Shown here piece by piece: positions 1-10,261 of a DNA stretch of 42,272 nt. The stretch is from the NCBI GenBank assembly GCA_009602725.1, contig WELB01000020.1:102695-144966 (forward strand). Reading direction: 5' to 3'. Each line of letters opens with the position of its first letter. Position 1 is the first letter of the stretch. The stretch is from Spirogloea muscicola. Lineage: Eukaryota; Streptophyta; Zygnematophyceae; Spirogloeales; Spirogloeaceae. A program made the translations under genes and the position numbers. The notes under the pieces were generated by a model, which searched no databases, was not told the DNA's origin, and saw only the letters and a program-made list of their open reading frames with translations.

Positions 1-3000
1 CGCCGCCGCCCTCGACGGGGCACCGCCCCCTCCGCCGAGCTCGACCGGGACGGCCAGCACGAGGTGAGCGCGGGAGCCGCGACGGCCCGCCGCCGCCGCC
101 GCCGCCGCCGCCATGGCGGCAGACGGGTCCTTGCCCACTGCCGGTCTCGCGGGGTTTTGAGTGGTGGCTGTTGTGCGGGCGCCCGGGACGCGGCAGCGCG
201 GCGGAGGTGGATGCCGCGCCGAGCTTCCTGGCCTGCGCGCTCGACTGCGGCGGCGGTGGCAACGGAGGCTGCGAGCGCCAGGAGCCTGTGTGCCCTGCCG
301 GCGCTGCTGCCTTCAGCGGCGGCACCGGCCGGAGCAGCGACCAGCTCACGGCGGCCTCCGGCGAACATGCAGAGCTCCCGGCCGTTTTCTTTGGCAAGCC
401 TGCCAGCCTCAGCGTCGATGGCGACGGCAGCGGCGCGGGCGCGCACGATGCACTTGCGCAGTGGCTCAGCCGGGCGTTGCCGCCAGCTGAGCTGCCCGGA
501 CAGCCTGCCGGAGATGCCGGCGGCACCCCTGGCCACAACGAAGCTTTTCCGCAAGCAGCGCCGCCGCGTCTGCCAGGTGAGACTCCTACTGGATGCACGT
601 CATGCACGGCATGCACTGGGTCAACTGCAGCGCTGCTCGCGAATGTGGGGCCTTTGACTCGGATAATGGACGAGGCGTGACTCTTTATCGCACCTTGCAG
701 ACAATTCGAGCTGCAGCGTCAGCGGGCAGGGCGCCAAGGCAGAGGTGCCGCCTGGCCAACCCACCCCCAGGCACGTACTTGCTCGCCCACTCCTTGACGC
801 TGCCTCCTGCATCGCTCATGGCGCGAGTGATGTAGGCTTGACGACGCCCACTCTGCCGCCTGCAGAGCACCTGCTACATGTTGCTAGGAGTCTGCACGTC
901 AGGACAAGCTAGGGAGAGAGGAGGTAACGAGAGAGGGTGGAGCTGCTGGCTGCATAGACAGTAGCTATGGAACTTCTATCTCACTCTCTCTAGAAGTTCT
1001 CCTTCCAGGGCACCGCCACCGTCACTCGCAACAGCCGCGGCCGTGCTTGGGGGCCTACTTTTTGCAATATCATTATTTCGACGGCTGGCACGACTTCACC
1101 AGGGAGGTCCTAGCCCCGCGCAGTATGAGACCTCAGCAGACTGCAACAGCGAGGGGCAGGTGGAGGAGGAAGCAGGTGATCTCCGGAATGGCCTGTTGCC
1201 AGAAGTCGACACTGCAAAGGTGGAGGCCACACTGAGCGCAGCGACAGTGGAGGACGAACTACTCCAGCAGGCGGTTATGGGCCCCGGGGCCTCAAAGCTG
1301 GCACCAGCACTGGGCCTCGCCACAGCTGTCGTTTTGAGCAAGGTCAGCAAGCTCCAGCCGCTGAGCCGCCATGCTCGATGGATGCCCTGCACTAGAAAGG
1401 ACGGTGCTTATGCAGCACGGTTGTGCATGCAGGTCATCACGCTCCAGCAGGCATTGGGCGAGATCTCGCCAACTGGGAACGAAGTTGCAGAGGTTAGTGG
1501 CTCCTGCAGTGCGCCACTGGTGGCAGGGTCTTAGGTCGCTGGAGCACTGCTGCCACTGCTCGACATGCCCAACTTCCTTTGACGCACACCAACGAGCTGA
1601 CCTATCTGCACGGGACTGCCCTGCAGCTTCTGGAGGCTGCGGTGGACGCTGCGCTGCAGCCTGTAGGACTCTGGCCCGCCCAACTTCAGTCGCAGTGGGA
1701 CGTCCGAAGGAGCTGGTGCAGATGCGCACTCTGACACGTGGCTGTGTTTGCCTGATTGGTCGCAGTAGCTTATGTCATCAGGAGATGCCTTCTCAAGGAG
1801 CTCGCTTCTCTGCCTGACCAGGTACTGGGAGCCGAGCGGCAGGAGTTTGCGCGGCAGCTTCTGCAGTCCTTCCGGCAGGCGCTGGCTACGCTTGCGCAGA
1901 CGGAGGCGGCCGCGACAAGGCTGCAGTTGGTCAGAAGCCCACCAAAGGTCGCGGCTGGTGGAGGCTTAGAACTTTATGGTCAGCCATCCAGAGAACACGT
2001 TGCCGGTGAGGGAGGCGATCACTTTGGCCGCTCTGTCTCCAAGCAGTCCACCAAGCTCGCAGGGGGTGTTGACCTAGTTGCGGAGGCGACTGGAGAGCTG
2101 GTCGCCACCAGGCAGTTTTCTGCAGCAGATCACGGCAGGAGGGCTAGCAGCGTGGCCGAGCATCCGGGAGAATCAACGGTCCAACCAGGCCTGAGACAGG
2201 CGCCCGCCGAGTTGGGGAGCATTGATGCTGAGAATGCTGGCGAGTCACATGGTGCGGAGGCTGCAAAGGATGTGCAGGAGGTGGACGACGCTGGGGAGGT
2301 TTTGAGCGAGCTGGTGGACGCTGCAGCTGGTAATGGAAGGGAAGATATGGAACAAGCACAGTGGTCGAAGCCATCAGAGCCACAGGCGAGCACCACGCCA
2401 GACTGTTGGAGCCCGCATAGGCGATCCAGCAGAGAAGAGGGGGTCCACAGGAATGAGAGGCTCCTAGCAGAAGGCCTTGTGTCACATGAGGAGCACGACT
2501 GCTGGGGCTGCACAAACGGGGACATTGAAGCGCGCTGCACAGGTGAAGGAGACGTGTCTGGCAGCAGCAACAGCAGAGCAGGCAGTCCTGTCCGTAACAG
2601 TCGAGCAGGCAGCGCTGCACGAGCAGATGATAGCCGGAGGAGACATGCAGAGGTGCCGTCGCAGAGAGTGGCAGCAAGTCCACTGATGGCGCTTGTACCA
2701 ATGCTGGCTGGCTCTGCAGTCCGCGAAGGCCAGGACTTGCGGCAAGGCGCGCTTGCGCAAGCATTCTCGCGCTATGTTGACGTCTACCAAGAGCGCACGC
2801 GCCTGAGCACGCTCAAGCTCCTGCATTCACATCACGCAGCCAAGCTGAAGGAGCGGCAGGTCCAGCTGGCGCTGGATGCCAATGAGCTGATGAAGGAGAA
2901 GGTCAAGATTGGGCGCGGCAAACTTGCACCACGAGAACAGCAGTTGCGAGTGGACCGTGAGCGCGATGAGCTTGGCAGGCTGACAAGGCTATGTGCAGAC

Positions 3001-4192
3001 GAGCTCGCCATGGGGCTCCGCGTAATGCTGCTGGCGCTCCTCTACGCCGGCTGGAAGTTTCCGCTGGCACACTTCGCCGGCGAGCTTGACGTCTGCCACC
3101 AGTGGGCAGCCAGGGTTAGTGACTGAGCGATGCCTCGTGTGCTGTAGTTGCTGCTTTTTCACCGTAAGCTGGCCTGCATGTCTCCCACCCACTCAGGGAG
3201 TGCCACAGAATTTTTGGTGTTTTGTGGTCAGCTCTAAGGTCTGACAGTTTACTTTAGTCTAATATCTGATATTCTAATGCTCGTTCAATGCTCGTAGTAT
3301 AGTCTGTCCATGTTGCAGTGCAAGAAATGCAGCCCTGCATCCGATTTGAGCTCTGCATGGACTGTGTATATGTCAACTGCTACTCCTCACTTCGCTGCTT
3401 GTTGTTGCCAGCGCGCTCGAACAACTCCCTGGTACAGCATCAACCTGTCTCACTACTTCGATGGCTGGAATACCCGCCTCCAAGTGATTGGCTGCCAATT
3501 TGCAGTCATGGGCTACATGCTCGTGGCTTTCGTGATCCTGGCAGTCATCTCCCTGCAGCAGAATGTAGAGACCATTCAGGTTGGTATCCCCTCTGATATC
3601 CACAGGTCACACGTGGGCAGTGCTCCTGATATGTTGCTGTGCATTGACTTCATGCTGCTGTCGCTGGCTTGAGCTTGAATTCCTGACCTAGCTGGGCTTC
3701 ACACTGCCTTTTGCATCATGGGTCGTATCATATGATGGCTATGTAGCAAGACTCGGGATTTAAGTTGATTGGAAGTGAACCTTGGTCGCTCCTCAGAGGC
3801 AGCCGGCAACCGTGCTTGTGCTGATGCTCGGGGGCATCTGCGCATACTTCGGCAAGACGGCTGTGGACGGAGTTGGGGCAAGGGGGTTGCACTGGCTGGC
3901 CTGCTGGTGGTGCCTTTGTGGGCTCCATGCCTTTGCCATCTGGAACACTCGGCTGCTGTACAGGCTGCTAAATGGCCGGCCAGCCGAGCACGCCGCACAG
4001 CCGCCGCATTGCAAGCTGGTGCCCACGTGGCTCAGGAAGCTAGCTTTCCACTCCATGCTGGTCATAGTGTTGCCACTACTCGCGGGCGTCCTTCCCTTTG
4101 TGCCGCTGGAAGACCTCTGGCGGCACTTCAGGCACCTCCAAAGGACAGGCTTTGAATTTTTGCCGGTCAGCCACTTTCGGTCCCGCGCCTAG
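1..4192 (+). CDS. CPR5: CPR5-like nuclear membrane protein, 5'-partial, spliced
   Basis: Phase-compatible exons are <1-63, 197-576, 1009-1106, 1160-1342, 1433-1492, 1627-1694, 1782-3114, 3412-3579 and 3797-4192, giving about 915 visible residues. The C-terminal half carries the match to plant CPR5: a charged helical stretch (about 2800-2990), then about five hydrophobic segments, including AVMGYMLVAFVILAVISL, ATVLVLMLGGICAYFGKTA, GLHWLACWWCLCGLHAF and a last one beginning LRKLAFHSMLVIVLPLLAG. In Arabidopsis, CPR5 is a nucleoporin of the inner nuclear membrane acting in growth-defence balance; that role is known for land plants and only inferred here. The protein is much longer than the land-plant form (about 560 residues). 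The excess is a low-complexity Ser/Glu/Ala-rich stretch at about 2000-2700. Exons before 1782 rest only on splice phase plus weak similarity (LALATAVVLSK-like and LLEAAVDAAL segments). The two short introns at 1107-1159 and 1343-1432 are the least certain. The last three exons are firm. Confidence 0.85.
88..114 (+). repeat. GCC triplet run in the first visible intron
   Basis: A run of nine or so GCC units followed by ATGGCGG. It falls between the donor at 64 (gtgagc) and the acceptor at 196. Similar triplet runs lie beside the first exons of the NTF2-like, SDR, LysM and CAP genes in this window. Confidence 0.8.
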
Positions 4193-4702
4193 ATCCTAAT
4201 CTGCAAATACAGATATAGCCGCACACATTGTGTTGTTAAGGCAACCTTCAAGTGGCCTATGTGAACCACTCAAGGGATGAGAACAATCTGTGCATGGAAA
4301 TGTTGCACGGTGGCCTGCTTCAACAGCTGCCAATATCCGTGTATATTTGTCAATAGCTTGATTTGCAGGTTGGCCAGTCTTGGAAGAGGGGCCATCCCTC
4401 AGCAGTGCACGCTCATATGTGATGATTTGCAAAGTTACCCCTTTGTGTGATGCATATAAGGTTCCGCCTGAGGAAGCTCATTTGGACCAGTGCAGGGAAA
4501 GATCCGGCAGTGGTTGCAAGTTGGCAGTTGAAAGATCTGACAGTCAATGCATCAGAGAGTTACAGGAAGGTCATCATGGCGCCCTTGGAGTTTTTTCACA
4601 CTTAGGAATGAGTCGGTGCTCCGAAATGAAAGCATGTAGCTCCATGGTAGCGGCTTGTACACCCAATCTGCATGGTCTGTTGAATCAGTGAGACGAGCCA
4701 AG
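4193..4702. other. 3' flank of the CPR5-like gene, no gene seen
   Basis: AT-richer sequence with no ORF that resembles a known family and no repeat shared with the rest of the window. It probably contains the CPR5 3'UTR. Confidence 0.5.
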
Positions 4703-5310
4703 TCAGAGTAATTGCAGCTGGAGAAGAGGTACCCCGACGAGACTCAGAAGTAGCAGCCAAAGCGCGGCCTGCCCATTTGGTGAGCCTGGATACATTGATT
4801 GGAAGGGATTGGATAGCCGCATGCAGAACACCTGGGCAAGCGACCCGGCGGCGTTGTAGCCGGGCAGCTCACCTTTCTGTTCCTGCCAATACTTGATGTC
4901 CCGCCGTGCAAGCCGCTGCTGGCACAAAAGAAGAATCAGCTCTATCCAAGTGAAGGCATGGATGTGAGAGCCAGCCCAGAGGAATGTACAAGATCTGAAA
5001 GTGCCGCGCCCATGAATCATCTGAATGTGTTCCCTGAGCGTCATTGGTTGCCTTTCTTCAAGAACACATCCTCGACCCGCCAGATCCACCTGGTAACATG
5101 TAGACTCAAGTAGCGGTTTGTTTAGGCACCCGCCATCTAAGGCCTACAGGGTCCTCCGCCTGACGCAACGCAAGGCCTCTAGATCACTCTTCTCTATATC
5201 ATAGGTTCTTGTAGCCTCCAGCCCTGAGGAAGTGGCTGTCCCAATGGGGGCAAGGGCTGTGAAAACCCAGCCCCAAAGAATTGACCCGAGGGTCGAAGGG
5301 GCCACACTGA
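4703..5310 (-). mobile_element. decayed retroelement 3' tail
   Basis: On the minus strand, 4703-4900 reads as a frameshifted version of the C-terminal tail found intact at 40674-40871. The residues YNAAGSLAQVFCMRL at about 4800-4860 match FNAAGSLAQVFHMRL there, and the following DNA aligns with the AGRAMAAASGSR segment but in another frame. At about 5225-5305 there is an antisense copy of the 3' module (cccaatgggggcaagggctgtgaaaa...ccagcccc). The sequence between them (4900-5225) is not recognisable. No intact coding region remains. Confidence 0.65.
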
Positions 5311-5499
5311 CCGAAGGAGCCTCCGGCCCTGGGCTTGGCACCAAGACCTTGTGGCCTTCACCTCGCAGCCCTTTGCCACTTGTTTGCCATCACCGCGGAC
5401 TCTGCAGCCTTCGCTGCTTCTGGCTCCGCCCTGCTCTTCATGCTGACAGCCTTACCCGCCGGCGGCAGTCGACTGCAGCCAGGCGACTCTGATGAGTCA

Positions 5500-8400
5500 A
5501 TGGCGGAGGGGTCGCGGATGAGCGGAGATGGCACCTGCAGCAAGCGCCACGGCGGCAGCAGCGGCGAATGCAGCGGCGGCTACCGATGTAGAGGCGCTCG
5601 AGGAGCCGCTGCTCTTAGCCGACAGTAAGGCCACAGCGCAGGGCTGCTTCGGGCCCAGTGGCACGGACGGGAGGAAAGGCAGGTCTGCGCGCTCGCCTCT
5701 CTCCTCAGTGCGTGCAGCACTGCTGCACGCAATGCAGCACGCGTCATGGCTGCCATATTCGCACGCCTCGAGCAGGCCCTCGGGTGCTTGTGGCAGCGCA
5801 GGAAATGGGAGCAGCGGAGGACCTTGTCTGTCGAACGGTCACCAGCTGTCGAGGGGGCCTCCGATGCAGCGTATGCCGAGCTGGGCTACGAGGGCGGTCT
5901 GCAATTCGTAAGGGATACGGTGGAGGAGTGTGCCGTTGACACGGGCCAGCCAAGCGCCTCCAAGGGGATCGTGGCAGCCTTCGTTGTGGCATTCGACCCC
6001 CATGTGGGTGAGCAATCCGACTTCGCCAAGGAAATCTAGCGCGGATGAAGCAAGTTCTGTAGTGTGGCCTTGACACGCTCGTGCTGCCCTTCTTGGTGGA
6101 CTCCACCATTATCAAGTCCAGGTCAGGGCTACCGTGAATAAACGTGAGCACTTGGTACAGACGAGTGCGCCCACCTGCAGCAGGCAGGCCAGCAGCCCGA
6201 GATGGGCTCACCCACTGCACTTGGCCGCGAGCAGGTAATGTCGTAGAATGGTGCGAGAGCATCTGGGACGATGTCGAGCGCGCGCAGGAAGGCAACGAGC
6301 CGACGTTTTCAGCACAGGTGCAAGCTATGATGCCCACTGTCGCTGTATCCTGCACCTAAGACGCGCCAGAGATTTCAGACCATTGCCTTCCGACATCCAC
6401 CGGAGTGCGATAAAGCATGCTGTCAAGGTCCTGCCTCGTGCTTAACTTGCAGGGCCTGGAGTTCCATGCGCTCCCCGCAGGCATCCACGTCATGGAAGAA
6501 GACTGCTTGTGAGATGACCTGTGCTTGTTACTGCCTGTACAGCACATATTACTACCAATCAATGCTTGACAGCCATCCCAGGGCCTAACGCAACAGGTTT
6601 TAAGGGTAGTGCATCCCTTGCAAATCCTCGAGCAGTCGTCATATCTGTGCCATCGAATATATTGCTGCAGCTTGTCGTTGCATATGGCACTTTGGTGTGA
6701 CTCCTGCCCTCCCGTGGTGCTGTGTTGAGCAGCTTCTTTCGCCATCAAGCTCTGTATGGAGTGGCTGCCTTCCACCGGTAAGACTAGCGTACCTGCTTAC
6801 AGAGGCATGTGCTTCGTGTGGCTACTTTTCATTTTCATGCTTGCTTCTTTCTTGGCACTGGAGTGCTTGCATTCTTGTTTTGGAGCTCTGTCAGTGTCTT
6901 GACGCACAATCCCACTTTGAGCTGGGAGCAGTCGACCTTGCGGTTCAGTGGTGTAACTGAGCGGCCATCAGCAATGGCTTTAAGATTGCCAAGTATTGAG
7001 CAACTAGATATCTGCCACCTCTTCCTGCTTGCAGCCGTCTTCTTCCACTGGAGATAGGATCAGGGGAGCGCTTTGTGCGGATGCGTAGGTCAGAAGCCAT
7101 TTCAGGAAATAGCTGCACGACTGTGGAAGGCTGTGGGCACACAAAATGGCCCAGAAAGGCACTACGCTTTTGTGGGCTCTCATTACTTCATGTGGTGCTG
7201 AAATTGTTAAGATCATGCTGAGACATGCATTCACACCAGATCAATCAGTGATTTTTGGCTCACATTGGCAATGCAGTGTTGGTGCCCTGGCGAGCACACT
7301 TGCTCCGCTTGTTGCCTGCCTTCAGGGCCTACGGCTTCGTGCACCGTACTTCAACGAGGGCCATAAGGCACCGAGTTATGGCATGCTGCGGCAGCTCCTG
7401 GAGCATGGGAAAGCAAACTTGCACCCGTATCCAACGGACCACGTTCCGCCCTTGAGAGCCCTGGCTGGCACTCCTAGCAGCTCTGTCTTCTCCGAGTTTA
7501 TTGAAGAGCTCGGTATGCAGCACGTTGCCAAAGCCCACCGCACTCTGCAGATGTGGGCATACCTGGCTATAGTTGGAGTCCAGAGGACAATGAGCACAAC
7601 GTCAGAAGATGCAAAGATCAGCGTCGAAGCTCTTTGCCACTTCAGATAGTATTAGGGCTTTTTGCTGCAGGCATTCATGGCATTATAGTGAATATGTGCC
7701 ACCGTTTGCCCCGCTGGCTTGCAGGTCCGAAGGTGATCACAATCTGGAAAGCGATGCTCCTAAGGAAGAGAATCCTCTTTCTGGCCCCGCCAGCTGTCAG
7801 CTTCTCGTGCGATCTCGTGGTCTCGGCGTGCGCGCTACTCCGAGGAGGGCCACCAGAGAGGCTCCTGCCAAAAGGCGGCAAAGGTGGAGCCGCGAGCTCA
7901 TTAAAGCCCCTACTGTGCGTGGGCCTTCTTGACACAGAGCTCCTGGAGCAGACTCCCTTCTACGTCGCATGCACCACGGAAGCCATCTTGAAGGTGGTAC
8001 TTCACGAACATGCCCTTATAATGTGCGCTACTTTGCCTTATGTTCTCGATTCTTCTTCATGGCGGAGCTTGCTTGCTGCAGCTTAGCCTTTGCATGCTCG
8101 AATATCTGCAGGACAAAGCACATTTATATGATGTCCTGGTCGAGGAGAGGGAGGAAGGCTGGCAGCTGCACATTTCGCAGGCTGAGCTAGCGGACAGCCT
8201 GCGGCAGACGCCCTCGGACCTGGAACACTTTCAGGAGCTCTGTGGGAGGCCGAGCCAGAGTCCCCATCAGCAGCAGTTACAGCAGCGAGGGGCTTCTGGC
8301 AACACAACTGTAGACTTGCTGAAGAGCCTTACATGGCTGTCCTGCTGCCTGCCGACACGGCCGCAGAGGCTCGAGGTCTTCGAAGTGGAGGCTGAGGCGC

Positions 8401-8621
8401 TCTCGCATGTTATCGCCATGAATACGCGGCTTGGCCAGGGCCTAGCAGAGGCAAGGACGTCGCTGCAAGACGCCCTCGTAGCGGGCAGCAGCGCTGTGAT
8501 CTCCAATGGCGCCCATGACAGGTCGGTCGGGGAGCTTGACGGGCTTGCCGTGCTTGGCATGGGCCATGCTGACAAACCATTTCTCCGTTCACTGCTGGCG
8601 CAGCAGCTAACCTTGACTTGA
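5500..8621 (+). CDS. DENND11/LCHN-like DENN-domain protein, spliced
   Basis: Exons found: 5500-5624, 5709-6007, 6235-6317, 6453-6508, 7035-7088, 7277-7512, 7725-7993 and 8112-8621 (stop). Order and sequence follow metazoan DENND11 (LCHN): IVAAFVVAFDPHVG then GNVVEW across an intron; LEFHALPAGIH; GERFVRMRSVGAL across an intron; ITIWKAMLLRKRILFLAPPA; FYVACTTEAI; LYDVLVEE; and a C-terminal DKPFLRSLL. DENN proteins act on Rab GTPases in membrane traffic; for DENND11 itself the target is poorly known. Exon phases close everywhere except between 6508 and 7035. There the segment that should match the usual Y-F-x-x-G...G-L-A-C-F stretch was not found, so one exon is missing from this model or has been lost. 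The start at ATG 5500 is chosen because it is in phase with exon 2; the N-terminus is poorly conserved Gly/Ser/Arg-rich sequence. Confidence 0.85.
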
Positions 8622-9100
8622 GTTGCTACAGACCACCCACTATTTGGAGTGTGCAGGATGTGTTGTCGCACCACGTTGTCGATGACCAACCAAGTTAATG
8701 CATAAGTGTGTCGCTCCTCAGGGCAGCGGACCAAGAGGTTTACAGCCACACAAACGCTGCATGCTCTCGAATGAATATTCTTAACATAATCAGTGATGCT
8801 TGGAATGCATCGGCCAACTTATCTACCATGCTAAGGACCAACTCTTTGACGGCCTGGCATCGCTTCGAAGAGCAGGACTCAGGTAAGCATTGGGTCGCCA
8901 CCAGCTACATGGCTGTGCCAGACACCCCCAAGGCCATGTGAGATGGAGTCTGGCAGAAGCATGCAGACCAAGTTGCGAAGCAGCCTAAGGAAGAATGCCT
9001 GCACATTGGAGACAGGAGCTCACTTGAGACATGGCCTGCAGCCGGCTATCAGCATCAAGGAAGTAATTAAAAGAGACGTCATGAAGTCCTCACGTAGTCC
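8622..9100. other. convergent intergenic spacer
   Basis: Tail-to-tail spacer between the DENN gene (+) and the NTF2-like gene (-). I see no gene or repeat in it. Confidence 0.6.
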
Positions 9101-10133
9101 TCACATCAAGCTCTTAGCATAAGCAACGCATGGACCCAGACTCGAATGAAGTGACCAACACAAGAGCTCCACGAGGTTGATGAGGGCATGGCACAGATGC
9201 ACGAGTTCCTGTGAGAGGGTGGCCGATGCAAGTGGGGGGCACGTGTTCTACGCACCTGCATGTGTCCAATGACGAGCCGCATTGACTGGGAGGCATAAAT
9301 GGGCCCAATGACGGGCGTGAGCACGAGGATCGGCCCGCGCTGGAAGTAGTCATGCTGCCGCTTGATGCGCTTGAGCGTCTTCTGGGGCCGCCCAGCGCCG
9401 GCTCCGTCCTCCTGCCAGCAAGCACACCGAGGCCCGTCAGTGCCGCAGGAGGACGGCCTTGACGGGCAGGCCGCTGTCAGGGTCGAGCAGCTGGCCAGGG
9501 CGTGCCCTGCTGGCACACGCAAAGTTGGCCAGGCAGCAGCACTATCACGCAGCGCAAGCCGAGAGAGAGCGTTGCGACGTCATGAGCATCGAGAATCTTC
9601 CTCGAAGCTCTCCTTCATTCGGGCCGCTGCACGAGTCCGACGAGGCGGCCAATTCGAGCACTTAATGGGCAACCGCAGGCGACATGCCCTCTGCACTGGC
9701 GGCCCGGAGGCGGGTGGCCGCCGCATCCAGTACAGAGCAGCGGACCCAGCGGGGGTGGCAAGGCGCACAGCGCGCCACCGACCTGAGGCGGCGTGAAGTC
9801 CTCGAGCTCGAGGAGGCAGAGGAACTCGAGGATGGACTCGCGCCAGAAGAAGTGCCACGGGCGCACGTAGACCTTCATGTGCAGCGTGATGGCGTCCGCC
9901 TCGGCGTCGTACAGCACCTGCTCGAACTCGACGCGCTGGTAGCGCACGGCCAGGTTGGCGAACTGGTAGATGGCCGTCAGGTCCGCGGCGCTGCGCCCGA
10001 TGCTGATGTAGTAGTGCGAGAAGGAGACGTCCGGCGCGAAGAAGCGCCGGATGATGTCCGCCTGCTGCTGCAGGCTGGGCCGCGTCACCAGGCCCCGCAC
10101 CACGTCCACGATCTCCCTCTTCGGGTCCTGCAT
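9101..10133 (-). CDS. NTF2-like (SigF-like) domain protein, spliced
   Basis: Three exons with all phases closing: 10133-9783, 9411-9256 and 9208-9101, giving 204 residues from the ATG at 10133. The fold call rests on the pattern REIVDVVRGL...IIRRFFAPDVSFSHYY...IYQFANLAVRYQRVEF...ITLHMKVYVRPW...LEFLCLLEL. This resembles the SigF-like NTF2-like domain proteins of fungi and algae. Exon 2 adds RQHDYFQRGPILVLTPVIGP, typical of the end of that domain. Exon 3 encodes a hydrophobic tail (ELVHLCHALINLVELLCW) that could be a membrane or lipid-associating helix. The substrate is unknown; NTF2-like folds range from enzymes to binding proteins. The gene is head to head with the ATG10-like gene and its 5' leader contains a GCC/GGC triplet run. 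Confidence 0.75.
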
Positions 10134-10137
10134 CGCC

Positions 10138-10177
<40 letters not shown>

Positions 10178-10261
10178 CGCCGGCGGGGCTCGGCGGGCGG
10201 CGGGGGGTGAGCAGCGCCCTGCAGTCCCGAGGGCTGGGCCCAGAAACCGGAGCCCCGCCAC
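10134..10261. promoter_or_regulatory. very short bidirectional GC-rich spacer with GCC run
   Basis: About 130 bp separates the NTF2-like ATG (10133) from the first recognisable ATG10 coding exon. It contains a GCC run at about 10138-10176. An unknown base (N) lies just beyond it at 10263. Transcription of both genes must start in or across this interval; no TATA box is visible. Confidence 0.55.

Noticed and set aside
1756-3126. Reading the 456-codon ORF as a complete gene
   Set aside because: Its end joins in phase to the 3412 and 3797 exons, which carry the rest of the CPR5 match. It is one exon, not a gene.
5744-6355. 203-codon minus-strand ORF
   Set aside because: Antisense shadow of DENND11 exons 2 and 3.
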